Source: Actinospica robiniae DSM 44927 (GTDB lineage Bacteria > Actinomycetota > Actinomycetes > Streptomycetales > Catenulisporaceae). From it: a stretch of 64,000 bases of DNA. Below the pieces are notes generated by a model. That model saw nothing but the letters and a program-made list of their open reading frames with translations. It was not told where the DNA came from and searched no databases. The stretch covers positions 6,802,154-6,866,153 of the forward strand of contig NZ_KI632511.1 of the NCBI RefSeq assembly GCF_000504285.1. The letters are read 5' to 3'. Position numbers and translations under genes: made by a program. Below are positions 60,045 through 64,000 of the stretch, in pieces (position 1 is the first letter of the stretch; every line of letters begins with the position of its first letter).

Positions 60045-60226
60045 GAGCGCACCTCCCCGACCACGAACAGCACCAGAAACCGCACGAGCTTGTAGGCGAG
60101 ACGCACCAGCACGGCCACCGAGGCGGCGATGTCCTTGACCCACGCGTACGCCGGGTGGCGCACCAGGCGCCGCGCGAGGGTAAGCGCGGCGACCGGAGCG
60201 ACGACGACAACCAGCAGAGTCCCCAC
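60014..60226 (-). CDS. Small membrane protein upstream of the translocase
   Basis: The 70-aa protein has two hydrophobic segments (GTLLVVVVAPVAALTLA and a second around residues 33-57) and a basic tail (RSWKLSRSS). It overlaps the translocase start by 31 bases. It may assist the translocase in the membrane; no family is recognised. Confidence 0.6.
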   Translation of the reverse strand: MGTLLVVVVAPVAALTLARRLVRHPAYAWVKDIAASVAVLVRLAYKLVRFLVLFVVGEVRSWKLSRSSAQ

Positions 60227-60231
60227 GTCGA

Positions 60232-60552
60232 TCAGCCCTTGACCAGAGACAGGGCGGCGGCGCGGTACATGTACCAGGCCTTGCCGTTCTTCACGTCCGT
60301 GACCAGGGTCAACCCGGTCGCCTTGACCATCGAACCCATCTTCACTTCCTCGGCCATGCCGGTCACCGGCACCGTCACCCGCATCGTCAGCGGCTGACCG
60401 TCGTCGGTCGGCATCACCAGCGGCACGTCCATCAGCGGCGCACCGGTCGCCCGGTCCACAGCCGGCTGACCGACGTTCGCCCGGTCCATCTGCGGGGTAG
60501 CCGGGCCGACCGCCAGCAGCGTCCGGGAGTTGTCCATCGGAATGATCAGCAT
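60232..60552 (-). CDS. Conserved AICE protein of unknown function
   Basis: The 106-aa protein starts MLIIPMDNSRTLLAVGPATP after GGAGGA, giving ATG 60552. It contains GKAWYMYRAAALSL at its end. Proteins of this kind recur next to traB in actinomycete elements, sometimes noted as regulatory; no motif confirms that. It lies 5 bases upstream of the small membrane protein and 91 bases below hairpin copy A. Confidence 0.65.
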   Translation of the reverse strand: MLIIPMDNSRTLLAVGPATPQMDRANVGQPAVDRATGAPLMDVPLVMPTDDGQPLTMRVTVPVTGMAEEVKMGSMVKATGLTLVTDVKNGKAWYMYRAAALSLVKG

Positions 60553-60642
60553 TCTGGTTCCTCCATGCGAGATGTGAGATCGGAAATCACGAGGCGGAGC
60601 ATGTGCGATGCTGAACGAGACCCCCGACCGCATCGCGGCGGA

Positions 60643-60700
60643 GGGAAGAGCCCGGGTGGCGGCGGTCTGTTCTTGGCGGAAGGGAACGCCGCCCCCCGGG
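60643..60700 (-). repeat. Hairpin element copy A (conserved loop, pairing stem)
   Basis: On the minus strand CCCGGG and GGCGGCG (60695-60700 and 60687-60693) pair with CGCCGCC (60658-60664) and CCCGGG (60651-60656), enclosing a 22-base loop (60665-60686) containing CTTCCGCCAAGAACAG. The loop and the following GGGCTCTTCCC are identical to copy B, while the stem differs but still pairs. Confidence 0.75.
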
Positions 60701-60709
60701 TGCCTGCTG

Positions 60710-60856
60710 CTATCGGAGCCAGCGCCGCGCGGTGTTGTCCGCGATCCGCGCGCGCTGACCGTCCCCGACGTTCTCGTTGATCCGGGTCCGCTGGGCCACC
60801 TGCTCAGCGGTGATGCGCTCGTCAGCAGTGGCTTCGACGACCAGACGACGGGCCAT
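60710..60856 (-). CDS. 48-residue basic protein between the hairpin copies
   Basis: ATG 60856 follows GGAGGG by 8 bases and opens a 48-codon frame: MARRLVVEATADERITAEQV..., ending NTARRWLR. It is basic and helical, with a helix-turn-helix-like spacing (ITAEQVAQRTRI). It lies directly downstream of operators and hairpin copy B and ends just before hairpin copy A, as the first gene of the minus-strand operon. It is too short for confident family placement. Confidence 0.65.
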   Translation of the reverse strand: MARRLVVEATADERITAEQVAQRTRINENVGDGQRARIADNTARRWLR

Positions 60857-60871
60857 GTAAACACCCTCCTA

Positions 60872-60931
60872 GGGAAGAGCCCGGGACTCTGGCCGTCTGT
60901 TCTTGGCGGAAGGGAAGACCATGGATCCCGG
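60872..60931 (-). repeat. Hairpin element copy B
   Basis: On the minus strand CCGGGA (60926-60931) and TGGTC (60917-60921) pair with GGCCA (60890-60894) and TCCCGG (60881-60886), enclosing the same 22-base loop (60895-60916) as copy A. The inner stem sequence differs from copy A throughout but remains paired. It lies 16 bases upstream of the 48-aa ORF. Confidence 0.75.
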
Positions 60932-60960
60932 ATGCGAGTCCTACAGACAAGTACCTCTGT

Positions 60961-61012
60961 AGTCCTTTATAGGAGTTGCCTGAAAGCCTGTCAAGGACTC
61001 CTGTATAGGAGA
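60961..61012. promoter_or_regulatory. Two repressor operators upstream of the transfer operon
   Basis: AGTCCTTTATAGGAGT (60961-60976) and ACTCCTGTATAGGAGA (60997-61012) are near-perfect palindromes of one type, matched by ACTCCTGTAGTGGAGT at 61806-61821. The consensus is ACTCCTNTANNGGAGT. They lie between the repressor gene end and the first operon gene, so the HutC-type repressor probably blocks transcription there. Confidence 0.75.
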
Positions 61013-61021
61013 TTTTGAGGG

Positions 61022-61795
61022 CTAGTCGGCGGGGAGCTCGTAGGAGAGAACGAACAGGTCAGCAGTCATGACCGTGTCACACACCTCAACGGGCGTACCG
61101 TCCGTGTCGTACGCCGTCCTCAGCACCCGCATCACGGGTGTTCCAGCGGCCAGGTGAAGAGCCCTTGCCTCATCAGGTAGAGGCATGCGCGCCGTGACGT
61201 CCTCGGTGAACTTTCCGAGGCGGTGACCGGTCTCTTCAATCCGTGCGTAGATCCCACCAGGCCCCGGGTACTGCTCAGTCATCTGAGTGCCGTCGGCGAT
61301 TGACCAGGGGATGTACGACGTAGCGATCTCCATCGGCGTGCCGCTGTGAAGGTAGCGCCGGCTGCGCACGAGGACCGTAGAGCCAATAGGCACGCTGAGG
61401 CGTTCGGCGATCTCGTCGGGTGCAACATCCGGTCCGACCTTCGAGACCTCTACGTCGTGCTTGATGCCCTGCGCCTCAGCATCCACCGTGTACGCAGCCT
61501 TACCCGCATCGCGATGGGCCCTCAGGAACCGATTGGATGCCTTCCGCTGCATCGGCGGCCGCGCTCGAACGAACACACCTTTCCCATGCTCAGCGATGAT
61601 CAGGCCCTCGGCTCGGAGCACATTGAGCGCGTTCCTGACTGTGCCCTGAGCAACCCCGAACGAGCGGATCAGTTCAGACTCGCTGGGGATCTTCGCCCCG
61701 GGAGCAAGTTCCCCACTGCCGACAGCGGCACGGATGGCATCGGCGATCTGCTTGTACGCCGGCCGATCGCTTGTGGGGTCGATTGTCGTCAGCAT
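61022..61795 (-). CDS. GntR/HutC-type repressor (KorSA-like)
   Basis: The 257-aa regulator has an N-terminal winged helix (PAYKQIADAIRAAVGSGELA, IPSESELIRSFGVAQGTVRNAL, GLIIAEHGKGVFV) and a C-terminal UTRA ligand-binding domain. In pSAM2, KorSA of this family silences transfer. ATG 61795 has GAGGAG upstream and matches the family start. An operator in its own promoter region (61806-61821) and two more past its stop suggest self-control and control of the downstream operon. Confidence 0.92.
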   Translation of the reverse strand: MLTTIDPTSDRPAYKQIADAIRAAVGSGELAPGAKIPSESELIRSFGVAQGTVRNALNVLRAEGLIIAEHGKGVFVRARPPMQRKASNRFLRAHRDAGKAAYTVDAEAQGIKHDVEVSKVGPDVAPDEIAERLSVPIGSTVLVRSRRYLHSGTPMEIATSYIPWSIADGTQMTEQYPGPGGIYARIEETGHRLGKFTEDVTARMPLPDEARALHLAAGTPVMRVLRTAYDTDGTPVEVCDTVMTADLFVLSYELPAD

Positions 61796-61805
61796 GGAAC
61801 TCCTC

Positions 61806-61821
61806 ACTCCTGTAGTGGAGT
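61806..61821. promoter_or_regulatory. Operator between the repressor and NUDIX genes
   Basis: ACTCCTGTAGTGGAGT is the third copy of the operator consensus, in the 39-base gap between the divergent starts, where it would regulate both genes. Confidence 0.75.
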
Positions 61822-61834
61822 ATACGCTGGAGCT

Positions 61835-62272
61835 ATGAGACCGGAACCCTCGCCGAAGCACTCGGTCAGCGTTGCAGCAGCCGTCATCGATGGCACAGGT
61901 CGAGCGCTCGCTGTGCAGCGCCGAGACAACGGGACGTGGGAGCCTCCAGGCGGAGTGCTCGAGCTAGGCGAGTCGATTCCGGAAGGCCTCGCCCGCGAGG
62001 TCCTCGAAGAGACCGGCTTGACCATCGAGGCGGAGTCAGTCTCCGGCGTCTACAAGAACATGAAGCACGGCATTGTGGCGATCGTCTTCCGTTGCCACGT
62101 CACTGGCGGGAAGCTCCGCGCGAGCGATGAGACGACGGCCTTCGCGTGGCTCGAACCCAACGAGATCAAGCAGCGCATGAACGAGGTCTTCGCCGTGCGA
62201 GTCCTGGACGCGTACGAAGCAGACGGGCCGAAGGTCCGCAGCCACGATGGCGTGAACCTGCTGCCGCGGTGA
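61835..62272 (+). CDS. NUDIX hydrolase, Pif-like
   Basis: The 145-aa protein has a perfect NUDIX box GVLELGESIPEGLAREVLEETGL-type pattern (G-x5-E-x7-REVLEETGL) within residues 39-61. In pSAM2 the immunity factor Pif, which blocks redundant transfer between element-bearing cells, carries a NUDIX motif; the location beside the KorSA-like gene supports a Pif-like role, but activity on nucleotides is equally possible. ATG 61835 follows GGAG by 4 bases. Confidence 0.8.
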   Translation: MRPEPSPKHSVSVAAAVIDGTGRALAVQRRDNGTWEPPGGVLELGESIPEGLAREVLEETGLTIEAESVSGVYKNMKHGIVAIVFRCHVTGGKLRASDETTAFAWLEPNEIKQRMNEVFAVRVLDAYEADGPKVRSHDGVNLLPR

Positions 62273-62299
62273 TGGGCTAGAACTTTCTCTACAAGGATC

Positions 62300-62361
62300 A
62301 AGGCGCGCCGTTCCGTCGCGCGGCCCCGTCCCCCTGGTTCCGCCGGCCGGAAAGATCAGGG
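62300..62361 (+). repeat. Inverted repeat, left arm
   Basis: This 62-base arm matches the reverse complement of 62983-63044 at about 59 positions, including CCCCGTCCCCCTGGTTCCG. The arms enclose about 620 bases without a convincing gene. Confidence 0.9.
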
Positions 62362-62982
62362 CGGGCAAAGACGGGTGGGGTGGGTTCGCGCTGGGGGCAG
62401 GCGACCACGCGGTGAGGCAACGGCAGACAGCGAAGAATACGGGCACCAGGCCCGCCGCCCGGGTCGGCCGGCGAGGCCATGAATGCTCAAGCGTCACCGC
62501 TCAGAACCTCGAGAACCGACACGCCAGGACCGGGCTGTGTGGCCACTCCCAGGGCTTGCACCGAGCCCACGCCGTCAGACTGCGTGATCGAGTTTGATGG
62601 GTCTTCCCCTGCCTCTGAAGGAGCCAAGGGAGCGGTCGAGGCCTTCACGAAGCCCTCAGCACATCCCCACGGGATGCACTGGCCCGCGCTCGCCCGGGCG
62701 CCTGCGTTCCGCGCGCCCGGCGGCGCGGCCAGCACCCAGGAAGAACCTGGACGCCGGAAGCCGACCACCCCGCACCAGAATGCGGGAACCCACACCCTCA
62801 TCGCCGCCACAGCAAGCCACGAACGCCCCAGAAACCACACCCCCAAACCAGACCCGACGACCACGAACCCAACCAGGAACACCGACCCCACGACAACCAG
62901 CTACCAGCACCAGCAGGTACCGAGGATCGGCGAACAAGCAAAAGGAACGAAGGGATAAGCAGGGGGAGTTGCGCTGGGGGAG

Positions 62983-63044
62983 CCCTGGTCTTTCCGGCCG
63001 GCGGAACCAGGGGGACGGGGCCGCGCGACGGAACGAGGCGCCTT
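62983..63044 (-). repeat. Inverted repeat, right arm
   Basis: The partner of 62300-62361 in opposite orientation. The shared length far exceeds chance; there is no transposase between the arms and no clear target-site duplication outside them. Confidence 0.9.
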
Positions 63045-63229
63045 GGCCCTCTTCGAGCACGAACCCAGCCACCACCGAGCCAACTTCCTCCAGCTGCACC
63101 CCGTCACCGTCCCGGACACTCACACCCGCGGCGAACTCACGCACGTGGCCGGAGAGAGCGAAAAGCAACGCCTCCGGCGGGCCACCTCGGGGATGATTCA
63201 ACGGGTCAGGCTGCGGTCTGTGGGTGGTG

Positions 63230-63381
63230 GCGGGGCTGCTCGGATCATCCCCGCGGACGCCACCCGGAGGGCTGCCAGACGCCGGCCAACACGTCAAGAC
63301 GAAAAGCATGTCTTGACGCGCCGACCACCGCCCGGCAGAACAGGAGTTTGCCGCCCCCGGGGATGATCCGAGCAGCCCCGC
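63230..63381. repeat. Long imperfect palindrome, candidate single-strand origin or transfer site
   Basis: A perfect 23-bp outer stem (63230-63252 with 63359-63381) encloses partly pairing sequence and a perfect central hairpin CGTCAAGAC/GTCTTGACG (63292-63300 with 63310-63318), all sharing one centre. A 150-base foldback in a rolling-circle element resembles a single-strand origin; a transfer locus is the alternative. Confidence 0.6.
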
Positions 63382-63494
63382 TCTATCGGTGAAGTAGATC
63401 GCAAGTGATTTAATACATGAAGCTGACTCCAAGCGGCAGTCTATAACGATACGGTTACAGATTTTCTCGCATGCAAGCGACTTTGTGAGATGGG

Positions 63495-63627
63495 CTGAAC
63501 TTATTCAGTCGCACGCAGTCGGAGTTGATTTGAATCAACTATAAACGTGCAGGTCAAGCCCACTATAGGTTGCACGCGTGCAACTTTCTTGCTTGGCATA
63601 CCAAGCCCGGGCACTGAGTTCACTCAG
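63495..63627. repeat. Cluster of five short palindromes
   Basis: In order: CTGAA-N4-TTCAG (63495-63508), AGTTGATT-TG-AATCAACT (63523-63540), perfect GTTGCACGCGTGCAAC (63569-63584), GCTTGG-N4-CCAAGC (63591-63606) and CTGAG-N4-CTCAG (63614-63627). The region is clearly more AT-rich than its surroundings. It may hold the promoter and operators of the gene at 63767 or part of an origin. Confidence 0.65.
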
Positions 63628-63689
63628 CAATCCGGCGACGTGCGGCAGAGTTGCCAAACTGATACCTTCTGGCGAGCGGCAGGCCGCGC

Positions 63690-63725
63690 AAAAAAGGCGG
63701 CCCTCTGTTGGACCAGAGAGCCGCC
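63690..63725 (-). terminator. Minus-strand intrinsic terminator
   Basis: Read on the minus strand, GGCGGC and CAGAG-type stem sequences (63714-63725) pair with CTCTG/GCCGCC (63696-63707), followed by six Ts (complement of 63690-63695). It would end a transcript coming from the right, across or antisense to the gene at 63767. Confidence 0.75.
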
Positions 63726-63766
63726 ACGCACCCGTATGCCCTTAGCAGAGAGATAGGAGTGCTTCC

Positions 63767-63973
63767 ATGAGGGTACCCGTTTTGGCACGTCCTGGCGACA
63801 AGCGGCCTCGCCGCCGTATCGCGTTCGGCCTCACCGGAGGCGTGGTCGCTTCCACCGCGTGTGCCGCTGTGTGGCCGCAGGCTGGCACGCCGGTTTTGGT
63901 CGCCCTTACGGCGTCCGGCGTGGCCCTCACGGGCTGGCTCGTGTGCCTCACGAGGGGCACACAAGGCGAGTAG
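63767..63973 (+). CDS. Small two-segment membrane protein of the element
   Basis: The 68-aa protein has a basic start (RPGDKRPRRR) and two hydrophobic segments (FGLTGGVVASTACAAVW and VLVALTASGVALTGWLV), like small Spd proteins of actinomycete plasmids. The ATG follows TAGGAG by 7 bases. It is probably the first gene of a plus-strand unit continuing past the window. Confidence 0.6.
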   Translation: MRVPVLARPGDKRPRRRIAFGLTGGVVASTACAAVWPQAGTPVLVALTASGVALTGWLVCLTRGTQGE

Positions 63974-64000
63974 CAGTACCGCAGCGGAGTACAGCAACAG

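Larger units (their letters stand above)
62273..63766. other. Gene-poor region with inverted repeats
   Basis: About 1.5 kb has no frame I can support: the long open frames on both strands have low-complexity, Pro/Thr/Arg-rich or shadow-like products. It instead holds a 62-base inverted repeat pair, a long imperfect palindrome, a cluster of small palindromes and a minus-strand terminator. Position between the NUDIX gene and a small membrane protein suggests cis-acting sites for replication or transfer. Confidence 0.6.

Noticed and set aside
62487-62891. Minus-strand frame of 134 residues with a hydrophobic start
   Set aside because: The start looks membrane-like, but the rest lacks protein-like composition, and it lies between the inverted-repeat arms with no clear start signal. 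I could not support it.
62760-62940. AC-rich stretch as a CRISPR array or TraB recognition repeats
   Set aside because: Short CCA and ACC words recur, but no regularly spaced direct repeats of fixed length are present.
62300-63044. Inverted repeats as ends of an insertion sequence
   Set aside because: No transposase-like frame lies between them, and no matching target duplication is seen at the outer edges.
62479-63196. Plus-strand frames of 159 and 200 residues in the element
   Set aside because: Their products are Pro/Thr/Arg-rich and low in hydrophobic residues, cross the inverted-repeat arm, and have no convincing ribosome binding site.

Overview
This window is chromosome from a very GC-rich actinobacterium. 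GC-rich third codon positions, many leaderless starts directly downstream of TANNNT boxes, and the gene order (etfBA, cysteine desulfurase, mnmA, ligA, GGDEF/EAL protein, gatCAB, PAS-GGDEF protein, ilvBNC, serA, leuB, ilvE, cimA, FAH hydrolase, gltX, tRNA-Gln, tRNA-Glu) resemble the conserved core of Streptomyces. A relative such as Catenulispora or Actinospica is equally possible; the genus cannot be fixed from sequence alone.

Layout. Positions 1-10,600: the end of a peptide ABC ATPase, a methyltransferase, the electron transfer flavoprotein, sulfur-relay genes (cysteine desulfurase, mnmA) around a Uma2-type gene, a MetE-like protein, a secreted polysaccharide deacetylase and a RelE-like ORF with a tiny overlapping leader ORF. 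10,600-20,800: ligA, a membrane GGDEF-EAL protein, a sigma factor reduced to region 4 with a membrane partner, and gatC-gatA-(small membrane protein)-gatB. 20,800-25,400: a five-gene minus-strand cluster of membrane proteins, four of them diverged paralogues sharing an LLPxPxG motif. 25,700-31,400: a PAS-GGDEF protein and ilvBNC behind a leader-peptide attenuator. 31,500-37,600: a five-gene oligopeptide ABC operon. 37,600-48,200: serA, leuB, ilvE, an MFS transporter, cimA (with its own Ile-Ile leader peptide and terminator), FAH hydrolase and gltX. 48,400-53,400: tRNA-Gln, a LytR-CpsA-Psr protein, an M3 peptidase, a P-loop kinase-like protein and tRNA-Glu.

From the 3' end of tRNA-Glu (53,390) to the window end lies an actinomycete integrative and conjugative element of the pSAM2 type: int, xis, an HUH replication initiator, small Spd-like proteins, an FtsK/TraB translocase, a HutC/KorSA-type repressor with three recognisable operators, a divergent NUDIX (Pif-like) gene, and a 1.5 kb gene-poor region rich in inverted repeats that probably holds cis-acting replication or transfer sites. 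The far attachment site is not in the window.

Working together: the chromosomal half supplies branched-chain amino acid synthesis (cimA, ilvBNC, leuB, ilvE), serine synthesis, tRNA charging and modification (gatCAB, gltX, mnmA) and peptide uptake. Two of these loci (ilvB, cimA) look controlled by transcription attenuation. In the element, the repressor sites suggest one switch for both the transfer operon and the repressor/NUDIX divergent promoter. The most unusual signals are a duplicated hairpin with compensatory stem changes flanking a 48-residue gene in the element leader, the cimA Ile attenuator, and the four-paralogue membrane cluster.
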